From assembly GCF_005848555.1 (NCBI RefSeq), contig NZ_CP040518.1, positions 1,983,001 through 2,047,000 of the forward strand: a stretch of 64,000 nt of DNA, read 5' to 3'. Positions within the stretch are counted from its first letter, which is position 1, and every line of letters begins with the position of its first letter. Origin of the DNA: Blautia sp. SC05B48. GTDB lineage: Bacteria; Bacillota; Clostridia; Lachnospirales; Lachnospiraceae. Of the stretch, positions 57,043 through 64,000 are shown one piece after another. The translations under genes were made by a program, and so were the position numbers. The notes under the pieces were generated by a model, which saw only the letters and a list, made by a program, of their open reading frames with translations, was not told where the DNA came from and did not search any database.

Positions 57043-57921
57043 ATGCAGGGAAAGATAATCAAAGGTATTGCCGGATTCTACTACGTATATGCAGAAGACG
57101 GCAATACATATGAATGCAGAGCCAAGGGAATTTTCCGTAAGGATAAATTCAAGCCTCTGGTAGGTGACAATGTGGACATTACAGTTCTGGATGAAAAGGA
57201 ACTGGAGGGAAGTGTGACGGAGATCCACAAGCGGAAGAATTCTCTGATCCGTCCGGCTGTGGCCAATGTCGATCAGGCACTGGTGATCTTTGCCATGGAT
57301 AATCCGAAGCCGAACTTCATGCTTCTGGATCGTTTCCTCATTATGATGGAGAGGGAAGGTGTTCCGGCAGTCATCTGTTTTAACAAAAAAGATCTGGCAA
57401 CAATGGAAGAGCTGGAATTTCTCTGTGAAACATACCAGAGCTGCGGCTATCAGGTAATCCTGTCAAGTGCCCTGAAGGGGGAAGGTCTTGCAGAGATTGA
57501 AGAGGTCCTGCAGGGAAAGACCACCGTTGTGGCCGGCCCTTCCGGCGTGGGGAAATCCTCTCTTACCAATTCTCTTCAGGAAGAAGTGGAGATGGAAACC
57601 GGTGAGATCAGCCGTAAGCTGAAACGGGGAAAACATACCACGCGCCATGCACAGATCATACCGGTGGCACAGGATACATTCCTTGTGGATACGCCGGGAT
57701 TTTCCTCCTTATATATTGAAAATATGGAGGAGCAGGAACTGAAGGATTACTTTCCGGAGTTCCGAAGATATGAAGGACAGTGCCGCTTTCAGGGGTGCCG
57801 TCACATACATGAACCGGGCTGCGCCGTTAAGGAAGCCCTTGAGAACAATGAGATCAGCAGACTCCGATATGAAGATTATCTGGAGCTGCACCAGGAATTA
57901 AAAGAGAAAAGGAGATACTGA
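57043..57921 (+). CDS. rsgA: Ribosome small-subunit GTPase RsgA
   Basis: A 292-residue circularly permuted GTPase for late 30S maturation. An OB domain (1-70) precedes the G domain in the order G4 (FNKKDL), G1 (GPSGVGKSSL), G3 (DTPGFSS). A C-terminal zinc finger follows: CRFQGCRHIHEPGC. The start at 57043 gives the normal family start MQGKIIKG; it lies 2 bp after the kinase stop. Confidence 0.96.
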   Translation: MQGKIIKGIAGFYYVYAEDGNTYECRAKGIFRKDKFKPLVGDNVDITVLDEKELEGSVTEIHKRKNSLIRPAVANVDQALVIFAMDNPKPNFMLLDRFLIMMEREGVPAVICFNKKDLATMEELEFLCETYQSCGYQVILSSALKGEGLAEIEEVLQGKTTVVAGPSGVGKSSLTNSLQEEVEMETGEISRKLKRGKHTTRHAQIIPVAQDTFLVDTPGFSSLYIENMEEQELKDYFPEFRRYEGQCRFQGCRHIHEPGCAVKEALENNEISRLRYEDYLELHQELKEKRRY

Positions 57922-57924
57922 GTC

Positions 57925-58599
57925 ATGGAATACCGATTGTGCCCGTCGATCTTATCAGCAGATTTTAACAGACTGGGAGAACAGATTAAAATTCTGGAAA
58001 AGGAAGGCGTTGAATATCTGCATATTGATGTTATGGATGGAGATTTTGTTCCCAGCATTTCTTTTGGAATGCCAGTGATCAAATCAATCCGGAAAGAATC
58101 CAACATGTTTTTCGACGTACATTTGATGGTAACAGAACCGGAAAGATATATCCGCGATTTTGTAGAATGCGGAGCAGATTCCATTACTGTACATGCGGAG
58201 GCATGTGAGGATCTGGAACGTACACTGGAGCAGATCAGGGCAGCAGGCGTAAAGGCGGCAGTTTCAATCAAGCCATCCACACCGGTAAATGACATCAGCC
58301 ATCTTCTTGAAGATGTGGATATGGTGCTGATAATGACTGTTCAGCCAGGATTTGGCGGACAGAAATACATGGACGAATGCACGGAGAAGATCCAGGAGCT
58401 TCGTGAACTTATTGATGAGGAAGAGCTGGATGTTGATATCCAGGTAGATGGTGGCATCAATGATGATACACTGGAGACTGTTATGCGTGCAGGTGCAAAC
58501 CTCATGGTTGCAGGTTCCTGGGTATTTAAGGGCGATGTGGCAGCCAATGTAAGACACATTACAGAAAAAATCCACAATATCAAAAAAGAGCTGGACTGA
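57925..58599 (+). CDS. rpe: Ribulose-phosphate 3-epimerase
   Basis: A 224-residue TIM barrel that interconverts ribulose-5-P and xylulose-5-P. Catalytic and metal residues: CPSILSADF, HIDVMDGDFVPSISFG, DVHLMVTEPERYI, MTVQPGFGGQKYM and VDGGINDDT. It lies 3 bp after rsgA and 2 bp before thiN. Confidence 0.97.
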   Translation: MEYRLCPSILSADFNRLGEQIKILEKEGVEYLHIDVMDGDFVPSISFGMPVIKSIRKESNMFFDVHLMVTEPERYIRDFVECGADSITVHAEACEDLERTLEQIRAAGVKAAVSIKPSTPVNDISHLLEDVDMVLIMTVQPGFGGQKYMDECTEKIQELRELIDEEELDVDIQVDGGINDDTLETVMRAGANLMVAGSWVFKGDVAANVRHITEKIHNIKKELD

Positions 58600-58601
58600 A
58601 A

Positions 58602-59276
58602 ATGATCGATACAATAATAATCAGCGGGGGCAATATCCAGAATGGTTTTGCCCTCGATTTTTTAAAAAAAAGAATAGAAGAGAGCCGAGGAAAGAAAATC
58701 ACTCTTGTTGCTGCAGATAAAGGGATGGAATGGTTTATGAAAAACCGGGAATTTATTCCGGATCTTGCAGTAGGGGATTTTGACAGTCTTTCCGAAGAAG
58801 GCAAAAAATACATGGAAAGCCTGAAGGGACCGGAGATCATCAGGCTGAAGCCTGAGAAGGATGATTCGGATACACAGTCTGCGGTAAATCAGATGATCCG
58901 CAGGGGTGCAAAGGATATCCTGATCCTGGGAGCTACCGGCACAAGGCTGGATCATGTGCTGGCGAATCTGGGACTGCTTTCCATGGGGAAAGAAAAGGGT
59001 GTCCACATTGCGATCGCAGATCAGTGGAATTATATTACACTTGCAGAAAGCGGAACCCTACTGCACAGAGAGGAGCAGTTTGGAAAATATGTTTCATTCT
59101 TTACTGTGGGAGGTGATGTGACAGGCCTCACTCTGAGGGGATTTAAGTATCCTCTGAACGGATATCATCTGACAGTAGAAGACAGTGGCCTGACCGTCAG
59201 TAATGAGATTTCGGAAGAAACCGCAGAGATTCTGTATGAAAGCGGGCAGCTTCTGATGATCATGTCCAGGGACTGA
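58602..59276 (+). CDS. thiN: Thiamine pyrophosphokinase
   Basis: A 224-residue kinase that makes thiamine pyrophosphate from thiamine and ATP. Key segments: LVAADKGMEWFMKN, DFDSLSEEG, PEKDDSDTQSAVN and LGATGTRLDHVLANL. A C-terminal beta-sandwich (about 135-224) binds thiamine. It is the last gene of the murE-priA-prkC cluster. Confidence 0.94.
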   Translation: MIDTIIISGGNIQNGFALDFLKKRIEESRGKKITLVAADKGMEWFMKNREFIPDLAVGDFDSLSEEGKKYMESLKGPEIIRLKPEKDDSDTQSAVNQMIRRGAKDILILGATGTRLDHVLANLGLLSMGKEKGVHIAIADQWNYITLAESGTLLHREEQFGKYVSFFTVGGDVTGLTLRGFKYPLNGYHLTVEDSGLTVSNEISEETAEILYESGQLLMIMSRD

Positions 59277-59299
59277 CAGTAACAATAAATGCCTCACAG

Positions 59300-59328
59300 T
59301 TGCGATTTCAGGCTGTGTATGGTAATAT
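59300..59328 (+). promoter_or_regulatory. Promoter of ychF
   Basis: -35 TTGCGA (59300-59305), 17-nt spacer, -10 TAATAT (59323-59328). A GGCC...GGCC hairpin around AAAACGG (about 59340-59362) lies in the leader. Confidence 0.6.
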
Positions 59329-59421
59329 GGGACAGGAATGGCCTGAAAAACGGAAAGGCCTGTTTAAAGAGTATCTGAAAAATACTGTAAATAAATATAT
59401 CGAAAGGACGTATATAGAGAG

Positions 59422-60519
59422 ATGAAATTAGGAATCGTAGGTCTTCCTAACGTAGGAAAAAGTACATTATTCAATTCACTGACAAAAGCCGGAGCAGAAT
59501 CCGCAAACTATCCGTTCTGTACTATCGACCCCAATGTGGGTGTTGTAACCGTTCCGGATGAGAGACTGAATCTTCTCGGAGATTTTTATAAATCAAAAAA
59601 AGTAACACCGGCAGTGATCGAATTCGTCGATATTGCAGGTCTTGTAAAAGGCGCATCTAAAGGAGAGGGACTTGGAAACCAGTTCCTTGCAAATATCCGT
59701 GAGGTAGATGCTATCGTTCACGTAGTACGTTGCTTTGAGGATTCCAATGTTGTTCATGTAGATGGAAGCATTGATCCGCTCCGCGATATAGAGACCATTA
59801 ATCTGGAGCTTGTTTTCTCTGATCTTGAGATCCTCGAGAGAAGAATTGCCAAGGTTACCAAGACTGCACGTATGGATAAGGAAGCTGCCAAAGAGCTTAC
59901 ATTCCTTGAAAAAGTAAAGGCGCATCTGGAAGAGGGACAGCTTGCCATTACTCTTGAAACAGAGAACGAAGACGAGGATGCATGGCTTGCAACTTATAAT
60001 CTTCTTACTGCAAAACCGGTGATCTATGCGGCTAATGTTGCAGAGGATGATATCGCAGATGATGGGGCGAACAATCAGTATGTACAGGCAGTACGGGAAT
60101 ACGCTGCCAAACAGAACAGCGAGGTATTTGTGATCTGTGCACAGATCGAGGAAGAAATCTCCGAGCTGGATGAAGATGAGAGAAAGATGTTCCTGGAGGA
60201 TCTGGGACTGACAGAATCCGGCCTTGAGAAGCTGGTGCGCGCAAGCTATCACCTTCTTGGTCTTATGAGCTTCCTGACAGCAGGAGAAGATGAGACAAGA
60301 GCATGGACCATCAAGATCGGAACCAAGGCACCGCAGGCAGCAGGTAAGATCCACACAGACTTTGAACGTGGATTTATCAAAGCAGAGGTTGTGAATTATC
60401 AGGATCTTCTGGATTGCGGTTCCTATGCAGGTGCCAGAGAGAAGGGCCTTGTACGTATGGAAGGAAAAGAGTACGTTGTACAGGACGGAGATGTGATCTT
60501 ATTCAGATTTAACGTGTGA
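59422..60519 (+). CDS. ychF: Redox-responsive ATPase/GTPase YchF
   Basis: A 365-residue Obg-family protein. G1 [15 protein letters not shown]3 [19 protein letters not shown] and the altered G4 NVAE (consistent with ATP preference) are seen. A coiled-coil insert (about 125-200) and a C-terminal TGS domain (from about 278, [15 protein letters not shown]) follow. It binds ribosomes and takes part in oxidative stress responses in other bacteria. Confidence 0.95.
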   Translation: MKLGIVGLPNVGKSTLFNSLTKAGAESANYPFCTIDPNVGVVTVPDERLNLLGDFYKSKKVTPAVIEFVDIAGLVKGASKGEGLGNQFLANIREVDAIVHVVRCFEDSNVVHVDGSIDPLRDIETINLELVFSDLEILERRIAKVTKTARMDKEAAKELTFLEKVKAHLEEGQLAITLETENEDEDAWLATYNLLTAKPVIYAANVAEDDIADDGANNQYVQAVREYAAKQNSEVFVICAQIEEEISELDEDERKMFLEDLGLTESGLEKLVRASYHLLGLMSFLTAGEDETRAWTIKIGTKAPQAAGKIHTDFERGFIKAEVVNYQDLLDCGSYAGAREKGLVRMEGKEYVVQDGDVILFRFNV

Positions 60520-60574
60520 TCACCAACGTCGTGAAATACCGGCTGTAAGCTGAAAAATTATAACAGGTGATTTT

Positions 60575-61693
60575 ATGGATATGTCAATTCGGTTTCCCGG
60601 ATTAAATCTGGTTTTGGATTATGTGCCGAGATCCTTTGAGATTTTTGGCTTTGAGATCACGATCTATGGCGTCCTGATCGCGATAGGAATGCTTCTGGGA
60701 ATCTTTTTTGTGGTACTGGAAGCCAGAAGAAATCATGAAGATCCGGATGCATATCTGGATCTGGCCATCATAACGCTGCTTTCCGGTGTGGCAGGGGCGA
60801 GGCTGCTTTATGCGGCTTTTTCCTGGAGCCTTTATAAAAATGATCCGGGACAGCTTCTGAATATACGGTCCGGAGGACTTATGTTTTATGGAGGACTTCT
60901 GGGCGGTGTGCTAGGTGGTGCGATCTACTGCAGGATCCGAAAGAAATCCTTCTGTCAGATGGCAGATCTTGCATGCATGGGACTTCTGATCGGGCAGATA
61001 ATAGGAAAGTGGGGAAGCTTTTTTAACAGAGAATCTTTCGGGGAATATGCAGACAACATTTTTTCCATGCAGTTGCCGCTGACTGCGGTACGGGCAGGAG
61101 AGGTCACCACGGCTATGCGTGAAAAGCTTCAAACCGTGGACGGTGGTACCTGGATTTTGGTACAGCCCATGTTTTTCTATGAAAGTCTCTGGTGTCTGCT
61201 TGTGCTTTTGGTGCTTATGATGCTGCTTCGCAAAAAAGTATTCCAGGGAGAGATATTTCTGAGATATCTGGCGAGCTATGGTCTGGGAAGAGCAGTGATC
61301 CAGTGGTTCCGCACAGATAAAGTACTGTTTCCGGGAACCGGCGTGGATGTTTCGCTGGTGATCTCGGTAATACTTTTTGTTTTTTGCACCGTGGTAGTTG
61401 CAGTAAAACGCGTGATGTCCAGAAAGCGGGCAAAAGTACGGATGAGAAGGATCGAGAAAGATCAGCAGGCAGAGAAAGAAGCTGAACAGCAACGGGAAAA
61501 TGCAGCAGAGAATCTGGAAACAGAGACTGTACAGGGAGAAAAAAATGGACCAGAACGAGATACAGCAGAAAGAGGAAGCTCTTCGGAAAGCGTCACTTTT
61601 GCAGCAGCTGCAGGAGGAACGGAAGAAGCTGGACAGCCAGATCAGGAGCAGGAGCGATCTTCTGAAGAATCTGGAGGCCAGCCAAAAAGTTGA
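60575..61693 (+). CDS. lgt: Prolipoprotein diacylglyceryl transferase with long C-terminal tail
   Basis: A 372-residue membrane enzyme that moves diacylglycerol to the lipobox Cys of prolipoproteins; the window itself encodes at least two lipoproteins. Seven hydrophobic segments cover about 20-278. Signature regions: RSGGLMFYGGLLGG (the E. coli His is Tyr here), GQIIGKWGSFFNRESFGEY and YGLGRAVIQWFRTD. The last ~90 residues (from about 285) are a charged Glu/Gln-rich tail with no family match. Its 3' end overlaps another short ORF at 61545, so the tail's second half may be overprinted. Confidence 0.93.
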   Translation: MDMSIRFPGLNLVLDYVPRSFEIFGFEITIYGVLIAIGMLLGIFFVVLEARRNHEDPDAYLDLAIITLLSGVAGARLLYAAFSWSLYKNDPGQLLNIRSGGLMFYGGLLGGVLGGAIYCRIRKKSFCQMADLACMGLLIGQIIGKWGSFFNRESFGEYADNIFSMQLPLTAVRAGEVTTAMREKLQTVDGGTWILVQPMFFYESLWCLLVLLVLMMLLRKKVFQGEIFLRYLASYGLGRAVIQWFRTDKVLFPGTGVDVSLVISVILFVFCTVVVAVKRVMSRKRAKVRMRRIEKDQQAEKEAEQQRENAAENLETETVQGEKNGPERDTAERGSSSESVTFAAAAGGTEEAGQPDQEQERSSEESGGQPKS

Positions 61694-61724
61694 CCGTATT
61701 CTGGAATTATATTACGGAAACTGA
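61545..61724 (+). CDS. Small coiled-coil protein overlapping lgt
   Basis: A 59-residue ORF in a different frame, overlapping the last 149 bp of lgt. GGGAGAAAAAA lies directly before its ATG. The protein is a charged amphipathic helix (QKEEALRKASLLQQLQEERK, then KLDSQIRSRSDLLKNLE) ending ILELYYGN, a coherent coiled coil rather than noise. The function is unknown. Either this or the lgt tail is the older reading; both may be translated. Confidence 0.55.
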   Translation: MDQNEIQQKEEALRKASLLQQLQEERKKLDSQIRSRSDLLKNLEASQKVDRILELYYGN

Positions 61725-61808
61725 GATCAAACAGATACAGATGCTTTTGTCTGATGGATCAGAGTATAGGATAAGATACCGGCATTTGAATGATAAGAGC
61801 AGCAGAAC

Positions 61809-61859
61809 ACTGCCCTGCAGGAAAACGTCTTCTGCGACGTTTCCGGCAGGGCAGTTTTT
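61809..61859. terminator. Terminator between lgt unit and AraC gene
   Basis: ACTGCCCTGC (61809-61818) pairs with GCAGGGCAGT (61846-61855), with an inner AAACGTC/GACGTTT stem, followed by TTTT. It also faces the 3' end of the minus-strand araC-type gene. Confidence 0.9.
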
Positions 61860-61880
61860 GTGCTGTGCAGCAGGAATATA

Positions 61881-62687
61881 TCAGTACATCTTTCGGAAAT
61901 CCAGGGGAGTTGTGCCTGTGACTTTACGGAACATGGCGATAAAGTGGCTGGCGTCGGAAAATCCGGAAGCGCTGGCAACATCCTGGATCTTCATATCCGG
62001 TCTGGAAAGCAGAAGCTCACGGGCGCGGCTGATGCGGTACATGGTAACGTATTCGTAAACCGAGCAGCCCATAAAACGGCGGAACAGACGGGAAAGATAC
62101 TGCGGAGAGACAAAAACGCTCCGGCTCAGCTGCGCTGCAGTGATATCCTGCTGATAACCGGTTTCGATTTCTTTTATTACCGGGATCACATATCTCTGGT
62201 AGAGAGGATTATCCTGTATCTTCGGAGAAGCTGCACAGTCTGTAAAATTCATAAGAAAGTTGTAGCAGTCGGAAGAAAGAGATTTCATATCCGGTGTGGG
62301 CTGATGATATTTACGCAAGGTAGAAGAAATCATTTTCCGGATACTGGCCCCCTGTTCCTTTTCAACAAGGATCACTTCCTGGTTGTCTGTCATGGAAGGG
62401 ATGCTGCCTGCCAGTGTTCCTGTGAAGGTGGCAAACATTGTGGTCCAGGAAGTAGACTCTCTGTGATAGGAATGAGGGACACCGGGAGCGATGAGGATGC
62501 CCTCGTTGGCTCCGAGAGTATAAAATTTTCCACGGACTTCAATGCGTCCGGTACCCTTTTCAGTCTGGAGGTAATGATAATACGGATATCCGTCCGGACG
62601 GAAGATATTAACCTGATTCCAGTGGTTCCCAAGAGATTCAAACATGAAGGGAGCACTGACCGGAGTATTTCTGAAATAGATCGACAT
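61881..62687 (-). CDS. AraC-family transcriptional regulator
   Basis: A 268-residue regulator. The N-terminal cupin-like sensor (about 1-150) has RPDGYPYYHYLQTEKGTG and GILIAPGVPHSYH. The C-terminal pair of helix-turn-helix motifs (about 165-268) shows ITAAQLSRSVFVSPQYLSRL and KIQDVASASGFSDASHFIAM, then FRKVTGTTP. ATG 62687 follows AGGTGAATATC; GTG 62696 is an alternative. It is divergent from a beta-galactosidase gene and so probably its sugar-responsive activator (inference). Confidence 0.9.
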   Translation of the reverse strand: MSIYFRNTPVSAPFMFESLGNHWNQVNIFRPDGYPYYHYLQTEKGTGRIEVRGKFYTLGANEGILIAPGVPHSYHRESTSWTTMFATFTGTLAGSIPSMTDNQEVILVEKEQGASIRKMISSTLRKYHQPTPDMKSLSSDCYNFLMNFTDCAASPKIQDNPLYQRYVIPVIKEIETGYQQDITAAQLSRSVFVSPQYLSRLFRRFMGCSVYEYVTMYRISRARELLLSRPDMKIQDVASASGFSDASHFIAMFRKVTGTTPLDFRKMY

Positions 62688-62730
62688 GATATTCACCTGT
62701 TTCTAAATGTTATATATTTTGGCGAAACAT

Positions 62731-62763
62731 ATTATACCATAATCCGGTGGATTATACTATAAT
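62731..62763. promoter_or_regulatory. 33-bp palindrome with two overlapping divergent -10 boxes
   Basis: The centre ATAATCC-GGT-GGATTAT (62739-62755) is a perfect inverted repeat. Outside it, ATTATA (62731-62736, a minus-strand TATAAT) and TATAAT (62758-62763, plus) extend the symmetry with two interior mismatch pairs. The two promoters must therefore overlap; no good -35 is seen on either strand, which fits activator dependence. Confidence 0.7.
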
Positions 62764-62827
62764 GATCATAGCATAAAAAAACGAAGGATCCGGCAGAAAA
62801 ACAGAAGCCGCCGGACAGGAGGAAAAA

Positions 62828-64000
62828 ATGAAAAGATTTGATCATTCTCTGTTAAAAGATCCCCGGTATTTCAGCGATGGAAGAATGGATGCTCATTCAG
62901 ATCATACGTATTATCGCTGTGAGGAAGAGAGAGAAGATGGAAAAACTTCTTTCCGTCACAGCCTGAATGGTCTCTGGAAGTTCCATTATGCACGGAATTA
63001 TGCATCTGCCATCCCAGGTTTTGAGGAAGAAGCATATTCCTGCAAGGACTGGGAGGATATTTATGTGCCGGCACATATCCAGATGGAAGGATATGATGCA
63101 CCGCAGTATGCCAATGTCCAGTATCCGTGGGAAGGCCATGAAGAACTTCATCCGGGACAGATCCCGGAACGTTTTAACCCGGTGGCAAGCTATGTGAAAT
63201 ATTTCCATGTGCCGGAGAGCATGAAAGGAAAAAGAGTATTTGTCTCATTCCAGGGAGCAGAGAGCGGACTGGCTCTGTGGCTCAATGGAAAATTTGTGGG
63301 ATACAGTGAAGATTCTTTTACTCCGTCAGAATTTGAGCTTACGGAATATCTGAAGGACGGCGAGAACAAGCTGGCGGCACAGGTGTTCAAATGGACAGCC
63401 AGCAGCTGGTGCGAGGATCAGGATTTTTACCGTTTTTCCGGAATTTACAGAGATGTTTATCTGTTTACGGTACCGGATGTCCATGTATATGATCTCAGGA
63501 TCCGTGCCATTCCGGATGAAACTCTCAAAAAAGCCGAGCTTGAGATCGTGACCAGTACCTGGGGAAAAGGAAAAATGAAGCTTACACTTTCCGGAAAGGG
63601 AGAGGTTCTTTTGCAGGAGGAAAGATCTCTGAACGGAGAGGATACCTGTACCTGGGAGATTCAGGATCCCCTTCTCTGGAGTGCAGAAGAGCCGAATCTC
63701 TATGATCTGGAGCTGGAGATCAGTGATGAAAGCGGAAAGCTCCAGGAGATCATCCCGGAGAAAGTTGGTTTCCGCCGTTTTGAAATGAAGGATGGTATCA
63801 TGACCCTTAACGGAAAACGTATCGTATTCAAGGGTGTGAACCGCCATGAGTTCAGCTCCGTCACAGGAAGACATGTGTCCCGTGAGGAACTGCTCAAAGA
63901 CATCGTGATCATGAAACAGAACAACATCAATGCAATCCGTACCTGTCATTATCCGGATGCATCTCCGATCTACCATCTCTGCGATGAATATGGTATTTAC
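62828..64000 (+). CDS. lacZ: GH2 beta-galactosidase, N-terminal part (cut by window end)
   Basis: 391 codons are visible and the frame is still open at base 64000. The N-terminal sugar-binding (jelly-roll) domain has LNGLWKFHYARN, DIYVPAHIQMEGYD and YSEDSFTPSEFELTEYL. An Ig-like domain follows with DFYRFSGIYRDVYLF. The TIM barrel begins with NGKRIVFKGVNRHEF, then MKQNNINAIRTCHYPD. This pattern matches LacZ-type GH2 enzymes that hydrolyse lactose and related beta-galactosides in the cytoplasm. The catalytic Glu residues lie beyond the window. CAGGAGGAAAAA precedes the ATG. Confidence 0.9.
   Translation, partial: MKRFDHSLLKDPRYFSDGRMDAHSDHTYYRCEEEREDGKTSFRHSLNGLWKFHYARNYASAIPGFEEEAYSCKDWEDIYVPAHIQMEGYDAPQYANVQYPWEGHEELHPGQIPERFNPVASYVKYFHVPESMKGKRVFVSFQGAESGLALWLNGKFVGYSEDSFTPSEFELTEYLKDGENKLAAQVFKWTASSWCEDQDFYRFSGIYRDVYLFTVPDVHVYDLRIRAIPDETLKKAELEIVTSTWGKGKMKLTLSGKGEVLLQEERSLNGEDTCTWEIQDPLLWSAEEPNLYDLELEISDESGKLQEIIPEKVGFRRFEMKDGIMTLNGKRIVFKGVNRHEFSSVTGRHVSREELLKDIVIMKQNNINAIRTCHYPDASPIYHLCDEYGIY

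Noticed and set aside
57043..57921. Unusual permuted GTPase motif order in rsgA
   Set aside because: The G4-G1-G3 order is normal for the RsgA/YjeQ family and not a novelty of this genome.
61860..62762. 300-codon plus-strand ORF opposite the AraC-type gene
   Set aside because: The minus-strand gene has both HTH motifs, a cupin domain and a proper start; the plus frame has none of these.
1..64000. tRNA or rRNA genes
   Set aside because: I saw no cloverleaf-like segments with TTCGA-type T-loops at proper spacing and no rRNA blocks; reading by eye could miss an isolated tRNA, which a tRNAscan-SE run would settle.

Overview
The window is chromosomal DNA from a Gram-positive, anaerobic gut Firmicute, most likely a Blautia-like member of the Lachnospiraceae. 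The grounds are AGGAGG-type ribosome binding sites on nearly every gene, two oxygen-sensitive class III ribonucleotide reductases, a DAP-type MurE, PASTA-kinase and PP2C genes inside the priA-def-fmt-rsmB-rlmN-rsgA-rpe-thiN cluster, and the rho-rpmE-yqhQ-prmC-prfA order usual in Clostridia. The genus is inferred from protein character, not shown directly. I found no rRNA, tRNA, CRISPR array or prophage.

Layout. 1-5.2 kb: the tail of a PfkB sugar kinase, a glyoxalase-fold protein, an LRR protein, and a VWA-like protein/MoxR ATPase pair. 5.2-6.5 kb: an intact insertion sequence with 34-bp inverted ends and an 8-bp target duplication. 6.5-10.3 kb: a FadR-type regulator, then an Ldh2-family dehydrogenase and malic enzyme behind a promoter that carries three TGGT-N3-ACCA operators and a leader with a 15-bp tandem repeat. 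10.4-12.0 kb: hisC and a COG2426 membrane protein. 12.2-17.0 kb (minus strand): a compact type IV pilus or secretion-like operon (transglutaminase lipoprotein, GspF/PilC platform protein, four small membrane-anchored proteins, PilT-like ATPase). 17.1-18.4 kb, divergent: a class I cyclic-di-GMP riboswitch in front of an exported HELGH metallopeptidase.

18.6-28.2 kb: housekeeping genes rho, rpmE, yqhQ-like, prmC, prfA, a nucleotidyltransferase, glmM, a TPR lipoprotein and hflX. 28.2-30.7 kb: a NrdD-glutaredoxin fusion gene preceded by NrdR-box-like palindromes. 30.7-31.8 kb: a gene-poor stretch with a 154-bp inverted repeat pair and a 39-bp tandem repeat. 31.8-38.7 kb: an ACT-domain protein, azlCD, dapF (minus), an amino-acid ABC transporter whose binding protein appears circularly permuted, a CBS protein and asnA (both minus). 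38.9-45.7 kb: a zinc-ribbon repeat protein, a second nrdD also behind palindromic boxes, a carbamate-kinase-like gene (minus) and a repeat-bearing surface protein.

45.8-59.3 kb: murE-priA-def-fmt-Zn peptidase-rsmB-rlmN-PP2C-PASTA kinase-rsgA-rpe-thiN in tightly packed order, joining cell-wall synthesis, translation start and rRNA/ribosome maturation to Ser/Thr phosphorylation signalling. 59.4-61.7 kb: ychF and lgt, with a small ORF overlapping the lgt 3' end. 61.9-64 kb: an AraC-type regulator divergent from a GH2 beta-galactosidase cut by the window edge, sharing a palindromic control region.

The most unusual items are the circularly permuted substrate-binding protein, the c-di-GMP-riboswitch/metallopeptidase unit beside the minimal pilus-like operon, the 154-bp inverted element, and the three-operator promoter with its repeat leader.
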